Assembly (NCBI RefSeq): GCF_023716485.1
Contig: NZ_CP092418.1
Location: forward strand, 4,791,836-4,855,835
From: Microbulbifer variabilis
Lineage (GTDB): Bacteria; Pseudomonadota; Gammaproteobacteria; Pseudomonadales; Cellvibrionaceae
Length of the DNA: 64,000 bases
Reading direction: 5' to 3'
Position numbers and translations under genes: made by a program. Each line of letters opens with the position of its first letter. Position 1 is the first letter of the stretch. Below, one piece after another: positions 36,261 to 45,349 of the stretch. Under the pieces are notes generated by a model. The model saw only the letters and a list, made by a program, of their open reading frames with translations, made no database searches and had not been told where the DNA came from.

Positions 36261-37252
36261 GCCGCCCCTCCATTTGCGTATTCGAGCACTTCCCGCACTG
36301 CCGTCATAATTCGCGGCACACCGGGTAGGTAGACATCTTCAAGCTGGTAATAGGGCATCACCGTATCGAACCCCGTTACTCTTTGTACCGGTGCATGCAA
36401 TAGATCGAAGGCGTATTCATTGATCTGTGAAGCCACCTCCGCACCCAGACCACAAAAACGTGCGGCTTCATGTATCAAGACACAGCGGTGGGTTTTCTCC
36501 AAGGAATCAATAATGGTGTGAATATCCAGGGGTTTTAGAGTGGCGAGATCGATCACCTCCGCTTCGATGCCTTCAGTGGAGAGCTGCTCGGCAACCTGCA
36601 GGGTCTCCTTCAGCAAAGCTCCCCAGGCGATCAAGGTGATATCACTGCCCTCTCGCAAGACAAAGGCACGGTCCAGCGGCAGAGCCTCACCATTGTCGAC
36701 GACTTCCTGGCGCACAGCACGATAGATCCTCTTGGGTTCGAGAAAGACAACCGGGTCAGGATCGCGGATCGCCGCCAGTAACAATCCATAGGCCCGTGCC
36801 GGAGAGGAAGGCACCACTAAGCGCAATCCGGGAATATGGGCGAACAGGGCCTCAGTGCTCTCCGAATGATGCTCTGGTGCATGGATTCCGCCTCCATAGG
36901 GGGCCCGGTAGACAATCGGGCAGGAGAGACGGCCGCGAGTGCGATTGCGATAGCGCGCGGCGTGGCTGAGGATCTGATCGAGACCGGGATAGATAAACCC
37001 CATAAACTGAAATTCCGCCACCGGTCGCAGGCCCTGCACCGCCATACCAATCGCAATCCCGGCAATCATATTTTCCGCCAGCGGAGTATCCAGTACCCGT
37101 TCATGGCCAAAACGCGCCTGCAGGCCATCGGTAGCACGAAAAACGCCGCCGTTCAGTCCCACATCCTCACCGAAAACAACCACCTTGGGGTCTCTCTGCA
37201 TTTCGAAAGCGAGCGCCTGGGTAATCGCTTCGACCAGGGTAATTTGCGCCAT
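36257..37252 (-). CDS. bkdA2: branched-chain 2-oxoacid dehydrogenase E1 beta subunit
   Basis: The beta subunit of the thiamine-diphosphate-dependent E1 component, 331 residues. Features: MAQITLVEAITQALAFEMQR, VFGEDVGLNGGVFRAT, the LAENMIAGIAIGMA core and AEFQFMGFIYPGLDQI, all standard for E1 beta. His in GGIHAPEHHSESTEALFAHI matches the conserved family segment. The start codon overlaps the E1 alpha stop (TGATG), and its own stop overlaps the E2 start, so the three are tightly coupled. Confidence 0.9.
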   Translation of the reverse strand: MAQITLVEAITQALAFEMQRDPKVVVFGEDVGLNGGVFRATDGLQARFGHERVLDTPLAENMIAGIAIGMAVQGLRPVAEFQFMGFIYPGLDQILSHAARYRNRTRGRLSCPIVYRAPYGGGIHAPEHHSESTEALFAHIPGLRLVVPSSPARAYGLLLAAIRDPDPVVFLEPKRIYRAVRQEVVDNGEALPLDRAFVLREGSDITLIAWGALLKETLQVAEQLSTEGIEAEVIDLATLKPLDIHTIIDSLEKTHRCVLIHEAARFCGLGAEVASQINEYAFDLLHAPVQRVTGFDTVMPYYQLEDVYLPGVPRIMTAVREVLEYANGGAA

Positions 37253-38343
37253 CAGCTGTCCCCCTGCAATTGTTGGTATTGCTCGATAAAGGCCTCGGGC
37301 AAGGTTCCATAGAGGTGATCGAAAATAGCCGTAGACTTATCTCGAGGAGTTTGCCGATACACCCGCACTGCCTCCTCCAGCATCTCCTTCAACTCCCGCT
37401 GTAATTCCTCTTCCTGTGAATCTCCCCAGATACCCAGGCTTTCCAAATAGATTCTCAGCCGCCTGAGCGGCTCCCTACCCCAAGCTTCTTTGACGCCCTC
37501 TTGTGGTTGGTAGCGGCTGGCATCATCCGCAGTGGTGTGATCGCACAGACGATAAGTCACCGCCTCAATCATTGAAGGCCCGCCACCTTCATGGGCCAGT
37601 TGCAGCGCCTCCAACACGGCCTGATACACAGCGATAACGTCGTTGCCATCAACCTGTAAACTGGGGATACCGGCGGCGATTGCCTTCTGCGCGAGGGTCT
37701 TACAAGCAGTCTGCCCAGAACGGGGTAGGGAGATGGCCCACTGGTTATTATTGATCACCACCACCAGCGGCAACTTCCAATCCCCTGCCAGGTTGATGGC
37801 CTCATAGAAGTCTCCCTTGGAAGTGGCGCCGTCACCGCCACTGGTAACCGCCGCGCGTATAGGCTCCCCCAGCTGCTCGTGTTTATATTTGAGCGCAAAG
37901 GCAACGCCGGCTCCATGCAACATTTGCGTGGCAATAGGTACGCTTAGCGGTAGATCCTCGCATACGTGGCGATAGTTCTGGCCGCGTTCATCTCCTCCCC
38001 AAATAGCGTAGATTTCCTCTATACGCACACCGCGCTCCAAAAGAGCACCGGTTTCCCGGTAATTGGGGCAGTAGACGTCTTCTTTTGCCATGGCGGCACC
38101 GACGCCCACACCGATCGCTTCCTGCCCAAGACTGGATGGGTAGGTACCGAGTTGACCGGTGCGCTGCATCTTCACCGCGCGATCATCGACCATACGCGCC
38201 AGGGTCATTTGCCGGTATAGGGAAACCAGAGTATCCGGGGTAGCGAAATCGGGCAGCGCCTGCGTAGTCTGTCCTGACTCATCCAGATACTGTAAAGAAG
38301 CGATATCAAAGCTGGCGAGCAGCTGCATTCTGGGCTTGTGCAT
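37252..38343 (-). CDS. bkdA1: branched-chain 2-oxoacid dehydrogenase E1 alpha subunit
   Basis: The alpha subunit of thiamine-diphosphate-dependent E1, about 363 residues. The ThDP/Mg motif is GGDGATSKGDFYEAINLAGD ending in NNNQWAIS, and the phosphorylation-loop-like region is YRLCDHTTADDASRY. It oxidatively decarboxylates 2-oxoacids from valine, leucine and isoleucine (a pyruvate-type activity cannot be excluded). The ATG at 38343 has AAAGGA eight bases upstream; an earlier TTG is less likely. First gene of the three-gene operon. Confidence 0.88.
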   Translation of the reverse strand: MHKPRMQLLASFDIASLQYLDESGQTTQALPDFATPDTLVSLYRQMTLARMVDDRAVKMQRTGQLGTYPSSLGQEAIGVGVGAAMAKEDVYCPNYRETGALLERGVRIEEIYAIWGGDERGQNYRHVCEDLPLSVPIATQMLHGAGVAFALKYKHEQLGEPIRAAVTSGGDGATSKGDFYEAINLAGDWKLPLVVVINNNQWAISLPRSGQTACKTLAQKAIAAGIPSLQVDGNDVIAVYQAVLEALQLAHEGGGPSMIEAVTYRLCDHTTADDASRYQPQEGVKEAWGREPLRRLRIYLESLGIWGDSQEEELQRELKEMLEEAVRVYRQTPRDKSTAIFDHLYGTLPEAFIEQYQQLQGDS

Positions 38344-38412
38344 CGGGCCATTCCTTTTGTTCCCGAAGCGCAAGTTTAATGGAAAGGAGATATCCCACCG
38401 GGTGGGAGGAGT

Positions 38413-38448
38413 GAAATCCCGCCGGAATTCGATTTTCCAGCGGGTTTC
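38413..38448 (-). terminator. weak hairpin after glmU
   Basis: GAAATCCCGCCGG (38413-38425) pairs imperfectly with CCAGCGGGTTTC (38437-38448), 22 bases past the glmU stop and ahead of the bkd operon on the same strand. The following T-tract is interrupted, so termination is uncertain. Confidence 0.45.
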
Positions 38449-38469
38449 CCCTTTTAGGAAGGGTAAAAA

Positions 38470-39831
38470 CTAATTTCGTTTAATGGGACGTTCCCAACCG
38501 GTGATATTGCGTTGCTTGCCCCGCGCAACGGCCAGCTCTTCACTACCCACCTCCCGGGTAATGGTGGAGCCCGCTCCTATGGTGGCACCACTGCCAACTT
38601 TCACCGGAGCAACCAGAGCGGTATTGGAACCAATAAAGGCGCCGTCACCAATTTCAGTAAGGGACTTATTCACACCATCGTAATTACAGGTGATGGTGCC
38701 GGCACCGATATTCACAGACTCACCCACGACTGAATCCCCTACATAGGAGAGGTGATTAATCTTGCTGCCGACTCCCACTTTGGCCTTTTTGGTCTCTACA
38801 AAGTTACCCACCTTGGCTCCGTCAGCCAGCTCGGTGCCAGGGCGCAGGCGAGCAAAAGGACCAATGGTACAAGCTTCACCCACATGGGCACCTTCAATGA
38901 CAGAATTGGCCTCTACACGGGTGCCATCCGCCAGACGGCAATCTTTTAGCAGGCAATTGGGGCCAATCTGTACCCCCTTGCCCAGTAAGACATCACCTTC
39001 GAAGATACAGTTGATATCAATGGATACATCGGTATCGCATTCGAGGCTGCCACGGATGTCGATCCGGGCTGGATCGAGCAAAGTGACACCGGCATTCATC
39101 AGTGCCACTGCGCGGGTATGTTGTAAGGCCCGCTCCATCTGAGCCTGCTGGGCGCGGCTGTTGACACCGGCGACTTCCAGCGTGTCACTGGCACGCTCGC
39201 CCGTCACCGCGATCTCCTCACTCACAGAACGTGCGATGACATCGGTCAGGTAATACTCGCCCTGGGCATTCTCACAAGACAACTCAGGTAACCAACGAGC
39301 CAGCAGATCTGCCGGCGCCGCCAGGATACCGGTGTTCACCTCACTAATAGCCAGTGTATCGGCATCCGCATCTTTCTCTTCTACAATCGCCCGCACCCGA
39401 CCCGACGTATCGCGCACTATGCGCCCATAACCGGCCGGATTGGCCATTTCTACCGAGAGCAGGGCTGGGCCATGATCCGCAGCCGACAGCAGGGACTGTA
39501 GAGTTCCCGCCCTGACCAATGGCACATCACCATAAAGTACCAACACGGTGGCACCCTCGCGGAACTGAGGGATAGCCTGTGCCACAGCGTGGCCGGTGCC
39601 CAGCTGTTCCGTCTGCTCAACAAACTTCACACCACTATCGGCAAAGCGCTGACGTACCTGGTCTGCGCCGTGTCCGACAACCACGGTAATTTCAACACCC
39701 TGCAACTGTCGCGCCGTCTCAATGACATGCCCCAACATGGGAATTCCGCCAATCGGGTGCAGCACTTTGGGCAAGTCCGATCGCATACGGGAACCTTTGC
39801 CCGCAGCCAAAATTACTACGTCAATAGTCAT
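38470..39831 (-). CDS. glmU: bifunctional GlmU (GlcN-1-P acetyltransferase / GlcNAc-1-P uridyltransferase)
   Basis: Makes UDP-GlcNAc in the last two steps from glucosamine-1-phosphate. About 453 residues, the family length. The N-terminal pyrophosphorylase starts VVILAAGKGSRMRSDLPKVL with VLYGDVPLV; the C-terminal left-handed beta-helix hexapeptide repeats include VEANSVIEGAHVGEACTIGP, IGAGTITCNYDGVNK and FIGSNTALVAPV. I chose the ATG at 39831 (MTIDVVI); an upstream extension of 40 codons has no family counterpart. In many gammaproteobacteria glmU directly follows atpC; here about 7 kb intervenes. Confidence 0.95.
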   Translation of the reverse strand: MTIDVVILAAGKGSRMRSDLPKVLHPIGGIPMLGHVIETARQLQGVEITVVVGHGADQVRQRFADSGVKFVEQTEQLGTGHAVAQAIPQFREGATVLVLYGDVPLVRAGTLQSLLSAADHGPALLSVEMANPAGYGRIVRDTSGRVRAIVEEKDADADTLAISEVNTGILAAPADLLARWLPELSCENAQGEYYLTDVIARSVSEEIAVTGERASDTLEVAGVNSRAQQAQMERALQHTRAVALMNAGVTLLDPARIDIRGSLECDTDVSIDINCIFEGDVLLGKGVQIGPNCLLKDCRLADGTRVEANSVIEGAHVGEACTIGPFARLRPGTELADGAKVGNFVETKKAKVGVGSKINHLSYVGDSVVGESVNIGAGTITCNYDGVNKSLTEIGDGAFIGSNTALVAPVKVGSGATIGAGSTITREVGSEELAVARGKQRNITGWERPIKRN

Positions 39832-39932
39832 AATGGTCTGAAATCTCACTAACTCCTTAAATTTGTCAGCATTGTGGCTACTAGTCAGTTGTAACTCAAC
39901 CCTATGTAACAGCTTGTCGCTTAACTCATCAT

Positions 39933-39953
39933 GATTGCCGCCGGACGGCAATC
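39933..39953. other. perfect hairpin upstream of glmU
   Basis: GATTGCCG (39933-39940) and CGGCAATC (39946-39953) form a perfect 8-bp stem with a 5-base loop in the gap between divergent glmU and the amidohydrolase gene. It could be an operator or the remnant of a terminator from a former upstream gene; no T-run follows. Confidence 0.4.
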
Positions 39954-40045
39954 CCGGTAATTTAGCCTCCTGAAGATCAATACGTTGCCCATTACAACAG
40001 TACAGTCAGAGCCAACGCAGACAATGCGGTGGAGGGAAATTGTCC

Positions 40046-43000
40046 ATGAATACAATCGAGCAAAAAAAAACACGGCGCCATTTATTGGCCCTGGCAGCGC
40101 TTATGCTGTCCCTGCCCCTGGGAGCCGTAGCAGAAGCCGAAGGCGCTGAGGAACAAGAAGGAGATAAGGCAAAAGCCCAATCCTGGGATATCAACAAGCC
40201 GCCCTACGATTTTAAACCGATCCAGTTGGACACCCGCGAGACTACCTGGAGCAACCTAGATATCAGCCCAGATGGCAAAACCATCCTGTTCGATATGCTC
40301 GGCGATATCTACACTGTGCCCGTCGCCGGTGGTGAAGCTGTAGCCTTGACCAATGAAATCGCCTGGAATATGCAGCCTCGCTTCAGCCCAGATGGCAAGA
40401 CTATTGTGCTTATCAGCGACCGAGACGGCGCCGACAATATCTGGCTCATGGATCGCAATGGAGAAAACCTACGTCAGCTCACAACTGAAAAGGAAAACCT
40501 GCTGCACTCGCCGAATTGGAGTCCAGATGGCCAGTACCTGGTGGCACGCAAAGGATTTATGTCCGGGCGCAGTATCCCCGCCGGTGAGATCTGGATGTAC
40601 CACTATGGTGGAGGTGAAGGCCGCCAACTGAAAGAGCGCATTGGTGGCGATATCGCCCAGAAAAACATTGCCGACCCGGCTTTCTCCCCAGATGGACGCT
40701 ACGTCTATTACTCCATCGACACCACACCGGGTACCGTATGGGAATACAATAAGAACTCCACCAAGGAAATTTTTGCGATCAAGCGCTACGACCTGCAGGA
40801 CGGTGAAGAGGAAACCTTTATCTCCGGCCCCGGCGGTGCAGTAGCTCCTGTACCCTCTCCAGACGGCAGCAAGCTGGCCTTTATCCGACGCCAGGACAAC
40901 CAAACTTCCCTATTTCTGAAAGATTTGGATACTGGGCTGGAAACCCCTGTTTACGCCGGCCTTGAGCGAGACCTACAGGAAATTTTCGGCCCTCATGGTA
41001 ACTACGTTCAATACGACTGGATGCCCGATGGTGAGTCATTGGTCGTTTGGACTGGCGGTAAATTCCTACGTATCTCCATCAACGGCGACAGTGTTGCGCC
41101 GATTGCGGCTCATGTGAAGGTCGAGAAACAGGTCGCGGATGCGGTGCGCTTCCCTGTGGAAGTAGCCCCGGATACCTTCGATGTGAAAATGATTCGCTGG
41201 GCGCAAAAATCCCCCAATGGCAAGCAGGTCGCTTTCCAGGCCTTGGGCAAAATTTATATCCAGGATATTGCCAGCGGTGAACGCCGCCGGCTGACCCGCC
41301 AGGACGACCACTTTGAATTCTATCCCAGCTGGTCCCGCGATGGTCGCGAGATCACCTATGTCACCTGGGACGACCAAAAACTCGGCCATGTGCGTGTAGT
41401 ATCCGCCCGCAGCGGTCGCGGCAAGAACATCACCAAACAGCCCGGCCTCTACGTAGAGCCGAGCTTCTCCCCCAGTGGTGACACCGTGGCCTACCGCCGC
41501 TTTACCGGCGGTTACCTACTCAGCCCCGAGTACTCTTTAGAACCGGGTATCTACCTGGCAGACGTCAACGGCAAATGGCAACGCCGGGTCGTGAAGTCCG
41601 GCTATGAGCCGCACTTCGGTGCCAGCGAGGACCGTATCTATTTCTCCGAGTACCAACACGCCGGCGGCGGCAAGCGCGTATTGAAGAGCACCAACCTGGA
41701 AGGCAAAGATGAGCGTGAGCACCTGCACGGTGCCGAGATTACCTCCTTCCGCCTGTCCCCAGACGGCAAGTGGGTCGCCTTTACCCAAGACTTCAAAGCT
41801 TTCGTCGCGCCTTTTATGCACACCGGCAAGTCCGAGGTGATCGGCCCTAATAGTAAAGCGGTCAAAGTCACCCAGGTATCCAAGCGCGCCGGTGAAAACC
41901 TGCATTGGTCTGCCGATAGTGACACCCTAGGCTGGGCACACGGGCCCAAGCTGTTCGAGCGGGAACTGAAAGACGCCTTCGAATTTGTCGCCGGCGCTCC
42001 GGAGGAACTACCAGAGCCGGTTTCTGAAGGCATCGACCTGAGCTTTGAGCAGTCCTTCGACAATCGCGCTGGCCTCGTTGCCCTCACCGGTGGCAAAGTC
42101 GTCACTATGCGCGATGCGGAGAACACCCGCGAAATTATCGAGGATGGCGTGGTTCTATTCCGGGGCAACCGCATTGTCGCGGTGGGCCCAGCTGCAGAAG
42201 TTGAAATTCCCGCCGAGGCGAAGCGCATCGATATCACCGGCAAAACTGTATTGCCAGGGCTGATTGACGCTCATGCCCACGGCGCTCAGGGTCGCGAAGA
42301 AATTATCCCGCAGCAAAACTGGAACCTGTTCTCCAGTCTGGCATTTGGCGTGACCACGATTCACGACCCCTCCAATGACAGCAGTGAGATATTCTCCGCC
42401 GCAGAAATGCAAAAGGCCGGTCTGATTACCGGACCGCGTATTTTCTCCACTGGCACCATCCTCTATGGCGCCAAAGGTCCAGGCTACAAAGCCAAGATCA
42501 ATTCCCTGGAGGACGCTCAGTTCAACGTCAACCGCCTCAAGGAAATGGGCGCCATCTCGGTGAAGAGCTACAACCAGCCCCGCCGCGACCAGCGCCAGCA
42601 AGTGCTGCAGGCAGCCCGCGAAGCCGGCATTATGGTAGTGCCCGAGGGCGGCGGTAAGTACCAGCACAATATGAACATGATTGTGGACGGGCACACCGGT
42701 ATCGAGCACTCACTGCCGATCGCCAATGTCTACGGCGATGTGGAGCAACTGTGGAGCCAAACCCAAGTGGGTTATACACCGACCTTCGTTGTGGCCTACG
42801 GCGGCCTCTGGGGTGAGGAGTACTGGTATGACCGCACCGAGGTATGGAAGAACGAGCGCTTGACCCGCTTTACCCCCGATTTTATCGTTAACCCCCGCTC
42901 TATCCGTCGCCCCACTGCGCCGGATGCCCACTACAACCACTTTAATGTGGCCCGTCAGGCCAAGCAGCTGCGCGACGAAGGTGTCACCGTACATATCGGC

Positions 43001-43387
43001 GCCCACGGTCAGCGCGAAGGACTTGGAGCGCACTGGGAGATGTGGATGATGGAGCAGGGCGGCTTTACCCCCTGGGAAGCCTTCCGCGCCGGTACCATCG
43101 ATGGTGCCCGCTACTTGGGTATGGACGGTGATATTGGCAGCATTGAGACTGGTAAGCTGGCTGACCTGATCGTGGTTGACGGCAACCCCTTGGATAACCT
43201 GCGTCTGTCAGAGAACATTACCTACACGGTAATTAATGGCCGTGTGTTCGAGGCAGAAACCATGAACGAAGTCGGTGCTGGCGAACGCTTGGCATTCTTC
43301 CACGAACGCCTGCCTATCAGCGCTATGCCCGCTCCTACGGCAGAGGCGGTACAAGAGAAAATGGAACGCCACCACTGGGTACATTAA
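40046..43387 (+). CDS. secreted TolB-like beta-propeller fused to amidohydrolase
   Basis: About 1113 residues. A signal peptide (LLALAALMLSLPLGAVAEAEG) is followed by WD40-like PD40 repeats, each with an xSPDGx core (SPDGKTILFD, SPDGKTIVLISDRDGADNIW, SPDGQYLVA, SPDGRYVYYS), to about residue 650. The C-terminal amidohydrolase (about 680-1090) has the HxH metal pair (His743, His745 in IDAHAHG), GHTGIEHSLP, VHIGAHGQ and GSIETGKLADLIVVDGNPL. The substrate is unknown; a periplasmic cyclic or peptide-like amide is possible. GGAGGG nine bases before the ATG sets the start. Confidence 0.85.
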   Translation: MNTIEQKKTRRHLLALAALMLSLPLGAVAEAEGAEEQEGDKAKAQSWDINKPPYDFKPIQLDTRETTWSNLDISPDGKTILFDMLGDIYTVPVAGGEAVALTNEIAWNMQPRFSPDGKTIVLISDRDGADNIWLMDRNGENLRQLTTEKENLLHSPNWSPDGQYLVARKGFMSGRSIPAGEIWMYHYGGGEGRQLKERIGGDIAQKNIADPAFSPDGRYVYYSIDTTPGTVWEYNKNSTKEIFAIKRYDLQDGEEETFISGPGGAVAPVPSPDGSKLAFIRRQDNQTSLFLKDLDTGLETPVYAGLERDLQEIFGPHGNYVQYDWMPDGESLVVWTGGKFLRISINGDSVAPIAAHVKVEKQVADAVRFPVEVAPDTFDVKMIRWAQKSPNGKQVAFQALGKIYIQDIASGERRRLTRQDDHFEFYPSWSRDGREITYVTWDDQKLGHVRVVSARSGRGKNITKQPGLYVEPSFSPSGDTVAYRRFTGGYLLSPEYSLEPGIYLADVNGKWQRRVVKSGYEPHFGASEDRIYFSEYQHAGGGKRVLKSTNLEGKDEREHLHGAEITSFRLSPDGKWVAFTQDFKAFVAPFMHTGKSEVIGPNSKAVKVTQVSKRAGENLHWSADSDTLGWAHGPKLFERELKDAFEFVAGAPEELPEPVSEGIDLSFEQSFDNRAGLVALTGGKVVTMRDAENTREIIEDGVVLFRGNRIVAVGPAAEVEIPAEAKRIDITGKTVLPGLIDAHAHGAQGREEIIPQQNWNLFSSLAFGVTTIHDPSNDSSEIFSAAEMQKAGLITGPRIFSTGTILYGAKGPGYKAKINSLEDAQFNVNRLKEMGAISVKSYNQPRRDQRQQVLQAAREAGIMVVPEGGGKYQHNMNMIVDGHTGIEHSLPIANVYGDVEQLWSQTQVGYTPTFVVAYGGLWGEEYWYDRTEVWKNERLTRFTPDFIVNPRSIRRPTAPDAHYNHFNVARQAKQLRDEGVTVHIGAHGQREGLGAHWEMWMMEQGGFTPWEAFRAGTIDGARYLGMDGDIGSIETGKLADLIVVDGNPLDNLRLSENITYTVINGRVFEAETMNEVGAGERLAFFHERLPISAMPAPTAEAVQEKMERHHWVH

Positions 43388-43405
43388 TTCCCAGAGTCTT
43401 AGTTT

Positions 43406-43430
43406 GTATCCGGTGGCTTCCGCCGGATAC
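43406..43430 (+). terminator. hairpin after the amidohydrolase gene
   Basis: GTATCCGG and CCGGATAC arms extend through TGG/CCG to an 11-bp stem with a 3-base loop, 19 bases after the stop. No U-run follows. Confidence 0.55.
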
Positions 43431-43481
43431 AACTTCTAGGGCGCGGAGAACTATCAAAGCGCCCAATTACCTATCTCTTAT

Positions 43482-43502
43482 AACCCTACTAAAGAGGGTT
43501 TT
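43482..43502. terminator. short hairpin between convergent genes
   Basis: AACCCT (43482-43487) and AGGGTT (43495-43500) followed by TTC on the plus strand. It may help end both the amidohydrolase transcript and the oppositely oriented channel gene that stops at 43506. Confidence 0.5.
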
Positions 43503-43505
43503 CGG

Positions 43506-44258
43506 CTAGAGCAAATTATTGGTGATATAGCCATATTTCAAAAGGCCCACAAATACGGCCCCGCCAAAGGTATTACCCAACGTGGCTAAGATTTGAAAGC
43601 GCAGTACTTCCATCAAACCTACCGAGCCATCACCACCTATCCAGGCACTAAATATTGCTACGGCTCCTGCTACACAATGCGGCAGACTGCCCAGACCGAT
43701 TAGAAAGGTCACTATTACAATAACCATTATTCGACTAATGGTGTCAGTACTGGATGAAACCAGCCAACCGAGTAAACCCATTAGCCACCCAGCCAAAATT
43801 ACACCAAGACATAACGCACTATTATTCGTACTAATCAGCTTTTGACCATAGTAATCAAAACCTGCTGAAACAATGTTTTGACTGACTGAGACATAACCCA
43901 CCAGTATCAACGCAAATAAAAAAGTGCCAATCATATTGCCGAGATAAATGAATCCCCAGATACGCCCCAGATTACGCAAACGCTGCCTTCTATTAGTAAC
44001 TGGTAAAATTGCCAATGTCGTATGTTCGGTAAAAAGATCCGTGCGTCCTATAATGACCAAAATAAAGCCAACCGGGTAACTCATCGACAACACAAGGAGT
44101 AACGCCGATTTATCCAGCTCTTCATGAAAACTGCTAAACAGCGCCATCATCAAGAAAACTAAAACCAATTTCCAATCCCGCAGCAATAGATGGCCATAAC
44201 AGAGAGCGACTATCACGTTCATATTCATGCAGGCTGGCTGGCATCCATCTGTCCACAC
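43506..44258 (-). CDS. formate/nitrite transporter (FNT) family protein
   Basis: An inner-membrane channel of the FocA/YfdC superfamily, 250 residues with about six hydrophobic segments. Recognisable: PVGFILVIIGRTDLFTEHTT (FNT signature) and LGSLPHCVAGAVAIFSAWIG, whose His matches the gating histidine of FNT channels. It lacks the N-terminal soluble extension of YfdC. The start is uncertain: a GTG at 44258, or the ATG at 44228, neither with a strong ribosome site. The transported anion is unknown. Confidence 0.75.
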   Translation of the reverse strand: MWTDGCQPACMNMNVIVALCYGHLLLRDWKLVLVFLMMALFSSFHEELDKSALLLVLSMSYPVGFILVIIGRTDLFTEHTTLAILPVTNRRQRLRNLGRIWGFIYLGNMIGTFLFALILVGYVSVSQNIVSAGFDYYGQKLISTNNSALCLGVILAGWLMGLLGWLVSSSTDTISRIMVIVIVTFLIGLGSLPHCVAGAVAIFSAWIGGDGSVGLMEVLRFQILATLGNTFGGAVFVGLLKYGYITNNLL

Positions 44259-44566
44259 AAAACCACCCGTTCACTCTTGGGTCTATCGCTATTGATACTC
44301 ATAGAAAATCAGAATGGGAGATGAAAAAAATCACATCATGGGAAGACGCGACACAGCATTCAGGATAGCTGCTTTGGACTTGAACAAGGCCCTAACTAGC
44401 CTCGCCATTAAATTAAAAAAATCATAAAATATGGGGTAATTATTCACTCTAAATAATTACAGGTGAACTTCAAATACACTCAATACTTGTCTCCAGACTT
44501 TAACTCTCATGCATTAAAAATGCCTCGTATAGCGAGGCTTTACATAGTAATCTCAAAAAGTGATAA
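44259..44566. other. AT-rich intergenic region upstream of the FNT gene
   Basis: About 308 bases, AT-rich, without a convincing gene. Its right end holds a terminator for the GST gene: GCCTCG (44522-44527) and CGAGGC (44533-44538) with TATAG loop, followed on the minus strand by ATTTTTAAT. Confidence 0.6.
44519..44538 (-). terminator. intrinsic terminator of the GST gene
   Basis: Six-base GC stem with a 5-base loop, T-rich after it on the minus strand, about 28 bases past the stop of the GST gene at 44567. Confidence 0.7.
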
Positions 44567-45199
44567 CTAAACTTCATTAACCTCTTCTATTAGAGCTTTA
44601 TCCAATGCATGCGCTCGCTGGAAAGCTTCACGTTTAGATAAGCACTCAACATACTCCTGAAACTCTATTCGCTTCTCTATAGTGCCAAACTGAAGCCCCC
44701 ATTCTAACTGGGCACCTATATAAACATCCGCTGCAGTAAAACGCTCACCGAGAATATAGGGGCCGGACTTAATCACCTTAGAAAGTGTGTCTAATGCCAA
44801 CTGATAGGAACCGTAACCGAGCATTAGCTGCTTGTCTGCACCTGCCTCTTCCCCAAAGATATATTTATTCACAATGGCAGATTCCATAGGGCCAGCCGCA
44901 AAAAACATCCAGCGATAAAAGCTCGCTCTCTCATCGTCATTCATTGGCGCCAATTCTGACTCAGGGAACACTTCCGCCAAGTAAACACATATAGCTGAAG
45001 CTTCTGTAATAATTCTCTCACCATGAACCAGAGTAGGTACCTTACCCATTGGATTAATAGCAAGGTATTCGGTGGTCTTCATAGGTTCACCGTACTCAAG
45101 TACCTCTGTACGATAAGATAAGCCCAATTCTTCTAGCATCCAGCGCACTATGCATCCGCGGGACTGGGGATTAGTATATAAAATCAAATGATCTGACAT
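44567..45199 (-). CDS. glutathione S-transferase
   Basis: A cytosolic GST of 210 residues. The N-domain has LILYTNPQSRGCIVRWMLEE, with Ser and Arg typical of the catalytic loop, and the cis-Pro segment NPMGKVPTLVHGERIITEAS; the C-domain has YILGERFTAADVYIGAQLEW. GGAGAG precedes the ATG. Low-GC sequence compared with the atp and glm genes. Its similarity to the GST at 23978 is only superfamily-level. It sits in the AT-rich accessory segment between atpC and glmU. Confidence 0.82.
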   Translation of the reverse strand: MSDHLILYTNPQSRGCIVRWMLEELGLSYRTEVLEYGEPMKTTEYLAINPMGKVPTLVHGERIITEASAICVYLAEVFPESELAPMNDDERASFYRWMFFAAGPMESAIVNKYIFGEEAGADKQLMLGYGSYQLALDTLSKVIKSGPYILGERFTAADVYIGAQLEWGLQFGTIEKRIEFQEYVECLSKREAFQRAHALDKALIEEVNEV

Positions 45200-45349
45200 G
45201 ATTCTCTCCCTGAAAATGGAGAGAATAGTTTATTTTAATATTATTATTTTTCGAGAGACTTTTGCGCCAGTAGGGAGGTTCTTGCTGTGTGATTAGAATA
45301 ATCTTGTAAATAATTAAGCTTTTAAAAATTTGATAAGGCTAATTTTTCA

